Below are positions 27,116 through 34,246 of a DNA stretch of 46,725 nt, piece by piece (positions within the stretch are counted from its first letter, which is position 1; every line of letters begins with the position of its first letter). The notes under the pieces were generated by a model. That model did not search any database and was not told the origin of the DNA. It saw only the letters and a list, made by a program, of their open reading frames with translations. A program made the translations under genes and the position numbers. Source of the DNA: Bacteroidales bacterium UBA1035 (GTDB lineage: Bacteria > Bacteroidota > Bacteroidia > Bacteroidales > Dysgonomonadaceae). The stretch covers positions 18,256 to 64,980 of the forward strand of contig DCEG01000108.1 in NCBI GenBank assembly GCA_002316835.1, read 5' to 3'.

Positions 27116-28633
27116 ATGAAAAGAATATCAGCTTTTTTATCCGGTTCATTAGCTGTCGCAGGATTAGCTGCTCAGGAAAAACCAAACATCGTTCTTATTT
27201 ACGCCGACGATATCGGTTACGGCGATCTCTCGTGCTATGGCGCCACTCTCGTGCAAACTCCCAACGTTGACGCTCTGGCAAGCAACGGCGTACGCTTTCG
27301 TAACGCACATTCAGCCGCAGCAACAAGCACACCATCACGTTACGGATTGTTTACGGGCGAATATCCCTGGCGAAGAAAAGGAACGGGAGTTGCAGCCGGC
27401 GATGCCGCGCTCATCATTAACCCCAATCGGTATACATTACCAAAAATGATGAAGGAAGCCGGATACACCACCGGTGCCGTAGGCAAATGGCATTTGGGAA
27501 TGGGAGCCGAAACCGGAAAGCAAAACTGGAACCAACGCGTTTCGCCCGGACCGCACGAAATCGGATTCGATTATTCGTATATTATGGCTGCAACGGGCGA
27601 TCGTGTTCCTTGCGTGTATATGGAAAATCAGCAAGCAGTTGGAGTCGATCCGAAAGATCCCATTCAGGTGAGTTATACTCAAAACTTCCCGGGAGAACCA
27701 ACAGGGAAAGATAATCCTGAATTGCTTACGAAATTAAAACCCAGCCATGGGCACGATATGGCAGTGGTAAACGGTATCTCCCGCATCGGATTTATGAAAG
27801 GCGGTAAATCGGCACTTTGGGAAGATGAAAATATTGCTGACAGCATTACCGTTCACGCCGTTCGGTTTATTGAACGAAACAAAAATAAACCGTTTTTTCT
27901 CTATTTCGGAACCAACGATATTCACGTACCGCGTTATCCTCACGAACGCTTTCGAGGAAAAACGGGAATGGGGCATCGGGGGGATGCCATTTTGCAATTC
28001 GACTGGTCGGTAGGCGAAGTGGTTCGAGCATTGAAAGAAGCTGGAATTTACGATAATACGCTCATTATCATAACCAGCGATAACGGTCCTGTGGTTGATG
28101 ACGGTTATCAGGATGAAGCAGTTGAAAAACTACAGAATCATAAACCCTGGGGGCCTTTTCGGGGAGGAAAGTACAGCACTTTTGAAGCTGGAACGCGTGT
28201 TCCGTTTATCGTGCATTGGACAGACAATGTCCGTCCGGGAGTTTCCGACGCGCTGGTTTCTCAAATAGATATGCTGGCAACTTTTTCTGAACTCGTCGGA
28301 AAAGATCTGTCCAAAGATAATCAAACAGATAGTCAAAAACAACTTCCGTCGTGGTTGGGAAAAGACTCCAAAGGCCGCGATTATGTAATTGGTGCAGCAG
28401 GCACATTAACCGTGTTAACCAACGGTTGGAAATATATAGAGCCGGGCAAAGGAAACAGTTACAACGCACAAACCAATACCGAATTAGGAAATAATCCAAA
28501 AGATCAGTTATATAATATAACCATTGATAGAGGAGAATACGACAATGTAGCCGACGAAAATCCATTGATGACAAAGTTCCTGAAACAAATTCTGGAAGAA
28601 GAAAAAGCTAAAGGGTTTGGTATGGAATTATAG
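27116..28633 (+). CDS. S1-family sulfatase, Ser-type, periplasmic (4 of 4)
   Basis: A 505-residue sulfatase more distant from the others. The signal peptide ends at GLAAQE (about 20). The active site has Asp31-Asp32 (YADDIGYGDLSCYG), S71-T-P-S-R, VGKWHLGMG and ITSDNGPVVDDGY. It has HGHDMAVVNGISRIGFMKGG and FFLYFGTNDIHVPRYPHERFRG, which gives an insertion around the substrate pocket not seen in its neighbours. It ends PUL B; no clear hairpin follows it before the next promoter. GKWHLG agrees with sulfatase 1, and differs from 2 and 3. Confidence 0.93.
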   Translation: MKRISAFLSGSLAVAGLAAQEKPNIVLIYADDIGYGDLSCYGATLVQTPNVDALASNGVRFRNAHSAAATSTPSRYGLFTGEYPWRRKGTGVAAGDAALIINPNRYTLPKMMKEAGYTTGAVGKWHLGMGAETGKQNWNQRVSPGPHEIGFDYSYIMAATGDRVPCVYMENQQAVGVDPKDPIQVSYTQNFPGEPTGKDNPELLTKLKPSHGHDMAVVNGISRIGFMKGGKSALWEDENIADSITVHAVRFIERNKNKPFFLYFGTNDIHVPRYPHERFRGKTGMGHRGDAILQFDWSVGEVVRALKEAGIYDNTLIIITSDNGPVVDDGYQDEAVEKLQNHKPWGPFRGGKYSTFEAGTRVPFIVHWTDNVRPGVSDALVSQIDMLATFSELVGKDLSKDNQTDSQKQLPSWLGKDSKGRDYVIGAAGTLTVLTNGWKYIEPGKGNSYNAQTNTELGNNPKDQLYNITIDRGEYDNVADENPLMTKFLKQILEEEKAKGFGMEL

Positions 28634-28750
28634 TTTTTAAATGACTTTATCAAAGCTCAGTTTAAATCACCAATCGATGACTTATAGTATTCATTTATGG
28701 TATTCTTATAAAAATCTATCGAAAAATATGTTTTATAACATATAATTTTG

Positions 28751-28758
28751 TATCTTTG
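28751..28758 (+). promoter_or_regulatory. -7 element upstream of the 48-residue gene
   Basis: TATCTTTG matches TAnnTTTG; a second match TAATTTTG sits at 28743-28750. The -33 region at about 28727-28730 reads TATG and is weak. Transcription would start near 28765, leaving an AT-rich leader of about 113 nt. Confidence 0.45.
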
Positions 28759-28877
28759 TAGTGATTTTAATGGCAAGCGAGTTATTAGAAATCAATTTTA
28801 GGTTATCAACAATTTTTGAAAAAATTTCTTGTAAACGGTTGCCGGTAAATCATAACTTTTAAAGAAAGGATAAAATT

Positions 28878-29024
28878 ATGAACATCAAAAACCTGACAAA
28901 AGAAGAAATTCTGTCTCAAATCAAGTATTTGGAGCGGAATATTAAGAAAGGATCTGCTGCATATCAGGTAAACAGAATCAGCAGAATCAGAACATTGAAA
29001 TCAAACTTGCGTAACGCAGGTTAA
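28878..29024 (+). CDS. Small basic protein of unknown function, 48 residues
   Basis: I do not recognise a family. The ATG at 28878 is preceded by AAAGAAAGGATAAAATT, a purine-rich ribosome-binding site that is unusually good for this window. The product begins MNIKNLTKEEILSQIKYLER and ends LKSNLRNAG. It is highly basic, lacks a signal or membrane span, and is predicted to form two helices (about 7-22 and 29-45). The gene stands alone, with a promoter-like element upstream and a strong terminator downstream, which argues that it is real. The composition (Lys, Arg, Asn, Ile) would suit RNA, ribosome or DNA contact, but this is inference. Confidence 0.6.
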   Translation: MNIKNLTKEEILSQIKYLERNIKKGSAAYQVNRISRIRTLKSNLRNAG

Positions 29025-29106
29025 TATCTCTATTAATAGCATTGAGATCAATAGTTGATCCGAATGCTTTATTTTCGACACATAGCTTAAACCACGCATA
29101 TTTACA

Positions 29107-29136
29107 AAAAAAGCTGCTCAACTGAGCAGCTTTTTT
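29107..29136. terminator. Bidirectional terminator
   Basis: Arms 29107-29120 and 29123-29136 (AGCTGCTCA core with A-run on one side and T-run on the other) around a 2-nt AC loop. It serves the small plus-strand gene and, read the other way, overlaps the nhaA stop codon. Confidence 0.85.
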
Positions 29137-30368
29137 CATTCTTTTTTGTCGGTAATTTCCGCAGCCAAATCTTCTTCACTCATTTCCAATTGCCTTTTCT
29201 TAGTGACAATCTTTAACCATGTATAACCTATTATCATAGATAAAGTTGAAGCAACCAGTACTGCCAATTTTGCAGTGTCTTGCAGCGTTTTATCATCAAA
29301 TGCCAGCATCGAAACGAAAATCGACATGGTAAATCCAATACCTGCAAGAATTCCTGTACCTGTAAACATCATCCAGTCCGGCTTGGTTTTCAGTTTAATG
29401 ATTCGGGCATAAGTCAGTAAATAGACAGCCAGTGTTATGCCAACAGGTTTTCCGACTAACAATCCGAGAATAATTCCGATAGACAGTTCACTTGTGAGGT
29501 TTGATATAGCCGAAGCGTTGATAAAAATACTGGTATTTGCCAATGCAAATATGGGAATTACAAAGAAGTTGACAGGAAGAACCAGCACTTTTTCATAAGC
29601 TGGGATCCTCTTTACCGGAAGCAATGCTGATAGAATTACCCCCGCAAAAGTTGCGTGAATCCCGGATTGATACATAAAATACCACATTACGACTCCAAGC
29701 GAGAGATACAGAACTTTTGACAATGGATTTCGCATATATTTTATTACCAGTACGATGAGGATAATACACGCGGCAACTCCCAGCAACCACATAAATTCTG
29801 GCCGGTCTCCGTAAAAGAAAGCTATAATAAGGATAGCACAAAGGTCATCGATGATGGCGAGTGCGGCGAGAAAAATCTTCATTGAATGAGGGATAGCTTT
29901 TCCAAGCAAGCTTAAGATCCCAAGAGCAAAAGCGATATCCGTTGCAGCGGGAATTGCCCATCCATTCTGATAAATAGTTCCTTTAGTAACGGTTAAGAAA
30001 ATAACTGCGGGAAAGACAACGCCAAACAAGGCGGCAACCATTGGAAACATCATCCGGCTGGGTGATGAAAGCTCACCAACGATCGATTCCCGTTTGATCT
30101 CCATCCCTACCTGAAAGAAAAACAAAGCCATTAAGGCATCGTTTATTATATGTAAGATGCTGTGTGGTAGATTAATGGAGTGTAAAAACGGAATTTCTAT
30201 TTCCCAAAAATTATTGTAATTCTCGCCAATTCCTGGTAAGTTGGTGATTATCAATGATGCAGTTGTACACAATAGCAATAAGATGCCTACGGCACGGCTA
30301 TCGTGAAGAAAATCCATCAAATTGAACTTATTACTTTTTGTTTCTACTGAATGTAGATGTTGACTCAT
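29136..30368 (-). CDS. nhaA: Na+/H+ antiporter NhaA
   Basis: A 410-residue inner-membrane antiporter that exchanges sodium for protons. There are about 12 hydrophobic spans. The paired Asp174-Asp175 in ALAIIDDLCAI correspond to the ion-binding pair of E. coli NhaA, and PAATDIAFALG (140-150) is the conserved broken-helix segment with Thr143 and Asp144. The start is placed at the ATG at 30368: it gives the usual N-terminus and leaves 10 bp after pepE. An in-frame ATG at 30485 would add 39 hydrophilic residues and overlap pepE by over 100 bp. The charged tail (MSEEDLAAEITDKKE) is normal for long members. Confidence 0.95.
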   Translation of the reverse strand: MSQHLHSVETKSNKFNLMDFLHDSRAVGILLLLCTTASLIITNLPGIGENYNNFWEIEIPFLHSINLPHSILHIINDALMALFFFQVGMEIKRESIVGELSSPSRMMFPMVAALFGVVFPAVIFLTVTKGTIYQNGWAIPAATDIAFALGILSLLGKAIPHSMKIFLAALAIIDDLCAILIIAFFYGDRPEFMWLLGVAACIILIVLVIKYMRNPLSKVLYLSLGVVMWYFMYQSGIHATFAGVILSALLPVKRIPAYEKVLVLPVNFFVIPIFALANTSIFINASAISNLTSELSIGIILGLLVGKPVGITLAVYLLTYARIIKLKTKPDWMMFTGTGILAGIGFTMSIFVSMLAFDDKTLQDTAKLAVLVASTLSMIIGYTWLKIVTKKRQLEMSEEDLAAEITDKKE

Positions 30369-30378
30369 ATGTTTTTGG

Positions 30379-31086
30379 TTATGAAAGTAAGAAATTAAAA
30401 TCGTCTTCGCTGGACAATTCCTTAGGCTCTTGTCCGAATTTAAAAATGCGGGCATTGCGTTTTCCGATAAGTGCCAGTTCGTCATATTCTAAGAGTAGCA
30501 TTGTTCCTTCTCGAAGACCAACTACAAAAACGTCTTTGTTAATTGCAATAAACTCATTAATGCGCATCTCGCGCGTTTCTCCGCCGTGGTTTGCAGGATG
30601 ATCGTCTAAATAATGCGGATTAATCTGAAATGGAATTAACTTAAGAGTTTTAAATTTTTCCGGCTCCACAATGGGCATGTCGTTAGTCGTTTTCAGCGTT
30701 GGGCAGGCAATGTTCGATCCGGCACTCCAACCAATATAAGGAGTACCTTTCTTTACGCGTTTTTTTATCACCTTCATCAAACCTTTTTCATGAAGAGTTT
30801 TTACCAATTGCCACGTATTCCCGCCGCCAACAACAATGGCATCGGCATTTTCGATGGCTTCCACCGGATTGATGAACCGATGAATACTGGTTACGTGATG
30901 CCCTATTTCGGCAAACCTGTTGTTCACTTTTTCCTCATACTCATCATAAGAAAAAGTAACGGCAGCATAAGGAATAAAAATAGCGTTTTTGGCTTTATTA
31001 CCCAGGAAATCTTTAATTTGCTCTTTCGGATAGTCTAAATAAGCCTCTCCGGGATTGGTAGAGTTGCTGATTAGCAATAATCTCAT
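30379..31086 (-). CDS. pepE: Dipeptidase E (alpha-aspartyl dipeptidase, peptidase S51)
   Basis: A 235-residue cytoplasmic serine peptidase that hydrolyses Asp-X dipeptides. The nucleophile is Ser121 in GWSAGSN; GGGNTWQL (87-94) and IPYAAV (38-43) match the family, and PHYLDDHPANHGG carries the expected His. Length agrees with E. coli PepE (229). It is transcribed with nhaA, 10 bp upstream of it, with no obvious functional link. The predicted promoter -7 (31118-31125, minus) overlaps the divergent promoter region of the AlkD-like gene. Confidence 0.93.
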   Translation of the reverse strand: MRLLLISNSTNPGEAYLDYPKEQIKDFLGNKAKNAIFIPYAAVTFSYDEYEEKVNNRFAEIGHHVTSIHRFINPVEAIENADAIVVGGGNTWQLVKTLHEKGLMKVIKKRVKKGTPYIGWSAGSNIACPTLKTTNDMPIVEPEKFKTLKLIPFQINPHYLDDHPANHGGETREMRINEFIAINKDVFVVGLREGTMLLLEYDELALIGKRNARIFKFGQEPKELSSEDDFNFLLS

Positions 31087-31117
31087 ATTCTTGTGGTTTT
31101 AAGTTTAATTTAGGAGG

Positions 31118-31125
31118 CAAAGATA
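31118..31125 (-). promoter_or_regulatory. -7 element of pepE-nhaA
   Basis: On the minus strand this reads TATCTTTG, matching TAnnTTTG, 32 bp ahead of the pepE ATG. No clear -33 TTTG is present; a T-rich run lies close to that position. Confidence 0.5.
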
Positions 31126-31134
31126 ATAAAAATG

Positions 31135-31165
31135 TTGAAAAAACCGGGTTTTAAGACTATATTTG
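31135..31165 (+). promoter_or_regulatory. Promoter of the AlkD-like gene
   Basis: TTG at 31135-31137, 20 bp spacer, TATATTTG at 31158-31165. Transcription would begin near 31172. That lies downstream of the ATG at 31132, so translation must start later, at 31195. Confidence 0.7.
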
Positions 31166-31194
31166 TACTCGAATTAATTATCAGACAAGCAAGT

Positions 31195-31857
31195 ATGCGC
31201 GAAACATTACAACAAATCAGAATCGATCTACGTAAGTCAATGAATGGTGTCACTTCAAAGAGTATGCGTGAGAAGGGGTTGAACTACAAGTTAAACTTCG
31301 GAGTGGATATCCCCCGGTTACGTGATTTGTCAAAAAGATACCCTGCTGACAGTCAATTGGCTGAACTTTTATGGAAACAAGAGACACGTGAGTTAAAAAT
31401 ACTTGCAACTATGCTGTGTCCAGCTAGAGAATTCAATATTGAAAATGCCGAAACGTGGGTGAAAGAAATCCCCAATCAGGAAATACGTGAGCAGGTTTGT
31501 ATGAATTTATTTCAAAAACTGAATTTTGCCGATAAACTGATACAAAACTGGACGAATTCTTCGGATGAAGAGATCAGAACCACAGGTTACTGGTTATTTG
31601 CCAGGTTATTGATTATCAGATCTGATTTGGTAAAAAATATAGACGAAAAAGTACTTGTGGATAAAATGATTTCTGATTTGAGTTCCAATTCCTATTTTCT
31701 TCGCCTTTCGGCACAAAATGCGTTAAAATTTTTAGGCAGAGATTCAAAGGAATTATCGCAAAAAATATTGACTGAACTTAAGAGTTTTAAAACATCGGAA
31801 GATCCGGTAAAAAATGAAATATACGACAGTTTAAGTTTCGAGTTTACTGATTTTTAA
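31195..31857 (+). CDS. DNA alkylation repair protein, AlkD-like HEAT repeats
   Basis: A 220-residue all-helical protein of the AlkD-like family, whose known members remove alkylated bases from DNA without base flipping. Evidence is the helical-repeat pattern, with VDIPRLRDLSKRYPADSQLAELLWKQETRELKILATMLCP near the N-terminal third and LSSNSYFLRLSAQNALKFLGR near the end. The ATG at 31195 is chosen because the promoter core overlaps the earlier in-frame ATG at 31132 and because alignment-like conservation appears to start at MRETLQQIRIDL. Its 3' end overlaps the convergent marR-type gene by 14 bp. The Bacteroidetes branch of this family is less studied, so a strict glycosylase role is not certain. 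Confidence 0.82.
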   Translation: MRETLQQIRIDLRKSMNGVTSKSMREKGLNYKLNFGVDIPRLRDLSKRYPADSQLAELLWKQETRELKILATMLCPAREFNIENAETWVKEIPNQEIREQVCMNLFQKLNFADKLIQNWTNSSDEEIRTTGYWLFARLLIIRSDLVKNIDEKVLVDKMISDLSSNSYFLRLSAQNALKFLGRDSKELSQKILTELKSFKTSEDPVKNEIYDSLSFEFTDF

Positions 31858-32482
31858 GATCAGTCTGTGGTAATTTAAGCATTAAATCGTTAATTTCCCC
31901 TTCTTTACTATTAACAAAAATATCTTTGTGAAAATCGCAGAGTTTATCGGATGTTTGTAAAAAAGACTCCTTTTCGTATGGCGACAATATCCCCGATAAA
32001 ATTGTTGCCGATTTCCATAAGTCGGGAAAAACTTTCATCAACTCCGCTCTTCCTTTCTCCATAATGAATACACGCATTCTGCGCCGGTCTTCTTCGTCTC
32101 GCCGTTCACCGATAAGCTTCGCTTTCAGAAGGCGATTCATGATTTCATTTCCCGACGTCTTTTCTATTACGTTCAGGTTATTTATTTCGGTTTTGGATAA
32201 GCTTTCCTCATTGAATAACGCCACCAAATACGTGTATTCGTCAACCGTTTGAAGCAACGACCCTTTCAGTGCTTTTTTGATATAGAATTTGGAATATCGA
32301 TGCAGAAAACTTACGTTTTGTGCGATGCGGACAATGTCGTTTCTGTCTTCTTCTAATGTCCTGTTTTGTTGCAAAAAAAGAATAAAATCATCCAACGACG
32401 ATTCATATCCGCTTGTGCTTCTCGTCTCTTCAAACTTTTCGAGCAATTCAATTATTTCTATCAACAATTTTTTCGACTTCAT
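31844..32482 (-). CDS. MarR-family transcriptional regulator
   Basis: A 212-residue winged-helix regulator. The DNA-binding part runs from about 70 to 160: SKTEINNLNVIEKTSGNEIMNRLLKAKLIGERRDEEDRRRMRVFIMEKG carries the recognition helix and the wing with the MarR-type DRR. It is divergent from the efflux operon, with 119 bp between the start codons. A palindrome in that space overlaps the predicted -33 elements of both promoters. It is expected to repress itself and the pump and to be released by a small molecule. It is longer than typical MarR proteins (about 140-150), with an extra N-terminal helical region of about 60 residues and a C-terminal extension. Confidence 0.85.
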   Translation of the reverse strand: MKSKKLLIEIIELLEKFEETRSTSGYESSLDDFILFLQQNRTLEEDRNDIVRIAQNVSFLHRYSKFYIKKALKGSLLQTVDEYTYLVALFNEESLSKTEINNLNVIEKTSGNEIMNRLLKAKLIGERRDEEDRRRMRVFIMEKGRAELMKVFPDLWKSATILSGILSPYEKESFLQTSDKLCDFHKDIFVNSKEGEINDLMLKLPQTDLKNQ

Positions 32483-32510
32483 AAATCCGATAAATAGTCC
32501 GTAAAAGTAC

Positions 32511-32542
32511 TAAAAATATCGAAGTTATAAAATAATTTTCAA
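32511..32542 (-). promoter_or_regulatory. Probable promoter of the marR-type gene
   Basis: On the minus strand TTG (complement of 32540-32542), 21 bp, then TATTTTTA (complement of 32511-32518), one base off TAnnTTTG. The TTG falls inside the left arm of the palindrome at 32535-32557. Confidence 0.45.
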
Positions 32543-32557
32543 TAATAAATTGAAAAT
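32535..32557. promoter_or_regulatory. Palindromic operator, candidate MarR site
   Basis: ATTTTCAAT (32535-32543) and ATTGAAAAT (32549-32557) are perfect 9-bp inverted arms with a 5-bp AATAA spacer. The arms contain the -33 TTG of both divergent promoters. Binding by the divergent MarR-type protein is inference from position. Confidence 0.6.
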
Positions 32558-32580
32558 AGTACGTAAATGTATTATATTTG
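32550..32580 (+). promoter_or_regulatory. Promoter of the efflux operon
   Basis: TTG at 32550-32552, 20 bp, TATATTTG at 32573-32580. Transcription would begin near 32587, just before the ATG at 32602, so the TTG at 32578 is not a credible start. Confidence 0.72.
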
Positions 32581-32601
32581 TGCCGTAAAAACTCAATAAA
32601 A

Positions 32602-33300
32602 ATGGAAATCGCTGCAAGAATTGAAGGAGCAGGAAAGGAATACAAAACCGGCGACACCACCATTGTTGCATTAGCGCCGTCCACCACAGAGTTCAGAAAG
32701 GGCGAAGTAACGTTGATCGTTGGACCTTCCGGTTCGGGAAAAACCACGTTGCTCTCGCTACTGGGATGCGTAATTTATCCCACGATGGGAGATGTGTGGC
32801 TGGGCGATATGTGTGTAAACAAATTATCGGAAGCCGAACTGGCAAAAATCCGTTTAAACAAAATCGGTTTCGTGTTTCAGGGATTTAACCTGTTAGCTCC
32901 GCTTAATGCACTCGAAAACGTGATGCAACCGTTAATTTTAAAAGGCGAGTCGAGAAAAGAAGCTAAGCAAAAATCGCTGGCAATTATTAAAAAATTCGAT
33001 ATGCAATCGCGGATGAAGAATTTACCGCGAAACCTAAGCGGGGGGCAGCAACAGCGAATTGCCGTGGCTCGCGCGTTGGTTTCCGATCCGCAACTGATAC
33101 TCTGCGATGAGCCCACTGCTTCACTCGACCATAAAAGTGCGGTTTTAGTGATGGATATGTTAAAAGCACTGTCGCGTGAGAATCGTGCTGTGATTATCGT
33201 TACACACGATGCGCGCTTAAAAAGATATGCCGACCGGACTATCTATGTTTCGGAAGGAAAGATCAGTGATACGCCTTTTGAAGAAGAATTCGATAACTAA
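32602..33300 (+). CDS. ABC transporter ATP-binding protein (LolD/MacB/DevA type)
   Basis: A 232-residue ATPase that powers the permease two genes downstream. It has Walker A GPSGSGKTT (41-49), Q-loop FVFQGFNLL, signature LSGGQQQR, Walker B LILCDEPTAS and the His-loop IIVTHDARL. The sequence is of the lipoprotein/efflux class that works with FtsX-like permeases by a mechanotransmission cycle. The ATG at 32602 follows a promoter that starts near 32587. The next gene is 16 bp downstream, and the four genes to 36761 are close enough to be one transcript. Confidence 0.93.
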   Translation: MEIAARIEGAGKEYKTGDTTIVALAPSTTEFRKGEVTLIVGPSGSGKTTLLSLLGCVIYPTMGDVWLGDMCVNKLSEAELAKIRLNKIGFVFQGFNLLAPLNALENVMQPLILKGESRKEAKQKSLAIIKKFDMQSRMKNLPRNLSGGQQQRIAVARALVSDPQLILCDEPTASLDHKSAVLVMDMLKALSRENRAVIIVTHDARLKRYADRTIYVSEGKISDTPFEEEFDN

Positions 33301-33316
33301 ATAAAACAATATACAA

Positions 33317-34240
33317 ATGAAAAAACTATGTATAGGCTTTTTTTCAATCCTGCTTTTTGTTGCGTGCGGTAACAAAAAGGAAAATACTGCTCCGGTTGAA
33401 GTAAAACCGGCAAACGTAGCGGTAGGAATTGGAAAAATAACCCCGCAAGGAGGTGTCAGTAATCTGGCTTCACCTGTAGCGGGAATTGTTGCCGAAATTG
33501 GCGTAACCACCGGAACTAAAGTGAAATCGGGCGATTTGTTACTCACTATTGATAATACCGATGCATCGCTTGCGTTAAGTGAGATTAATAGCCGATTATC
33601 CACGCAGCAAAAATCAATACAATCGGCGAAATTACTCAAAGAACAAGGCTTGATCCGATTGCAGGAAAAAGAGAGAAAGCTCAATGATGCACGCGAACTT
33701 CTTGCTGCCGGAGCAGTGACCGGCGAAAGTGTGCGCACCTTGCAAAACGATTACGATCTTGAAAAACAAAGTCAGGAAAAACTGCAGAACGATATTCTTT
33801 TGCAAGAAGCACAACTTCGGGAAATTGCTTCCCTAAAAAGTATGAGGGCCGAAGATTTGAACAGAACATCATTGCGTGCGCCGATGGATGGAATTGTGCT
33901 TGACGTGCTACCGAAAAAAGGTGAAGCCATAAATCGTTATGAAACGTATGTCGTGCTGGCACCCGATGCTCCGCTTATCGTGCAGGCTGAGATAGACGAA
34001 ATGTTTTCGAATAGGCTTGCTTTGGGTCAATCGTGCGAAATCAGGATTTCAGGCAATGCTCAGCCGGTGGCACAAGGAAAAATTCTCAGTATCTCACCTG
34101 ATTTGAAGAAAAAATCGCTCTTTTCCGATAGTGGACAAGATTTGCAAGACCGTCGTATTCGCGAAATTGAAATTTCCATCGATAACGATGCCAATCTACT
34201 TATCGATACAAAAGTTGAGTGCATCGTCCAATTAAATTAA
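33317..34240 (+). CDS. HlyD/MFP-family periplasmic adaptor lipoprotein
   Basis: A 307-residue membrane-fusion adaptor that links the inner-membrane permease to the TolC-like channel. The signal ends in LFVACG (lipid Cys17). A biotinyl-lipoyl half-motif (GIVAEIGVTTGTKVKSGDLLLTID) at about 56-80 pairs with LRAPMDGIVLDVLPKKGEAI (about 187-206). The long coiled coil with QQKSIQSAKLLKEQGLIR to DYDLEKQSQEKLQND lies between, and a beta-barrel region is at the C-terminal end. No acidic export signal follows the Cys, so it should remain facing the periplasm. It precedes the permease by 6 bp. Confidence 0.92.
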   Translation: MKKLCIGFFSILLFVACGNKKENTAPVEVKPANVAVGIGKITPQGGVSNLASPVAGIVAEIGVTTGTKVKSGDLLLTIDNTDASLALSEINSRLSTQQKSIQSAKLLKEQGLIRLQEKERKLNDARELLAAGAVTGESVRTLQNDYDLEKQSQEKLQNDILLQEAQLREIASLKSMRAEDLNRTSLRAPMDGIVLDVLPKKGEAINRYETYVVLAPDAPLIVQAEIDEMFSNRLALGQSCEIRISGNAQPVAQGKILSISPDLKKKSLFSDSGQDLQDRRIREIEISIDNDANLLIDTKVECIVQLN

Positions 34241-34246
34241 TTTGAA

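Noticed and set aside
30369..30485. A 39-residue N-terminal extension of NhaA
   Set aside because: It would overlap pepE by over 100 bp and is hydrophilic; ATG 30368 gives the standard NhaA N-terminus.
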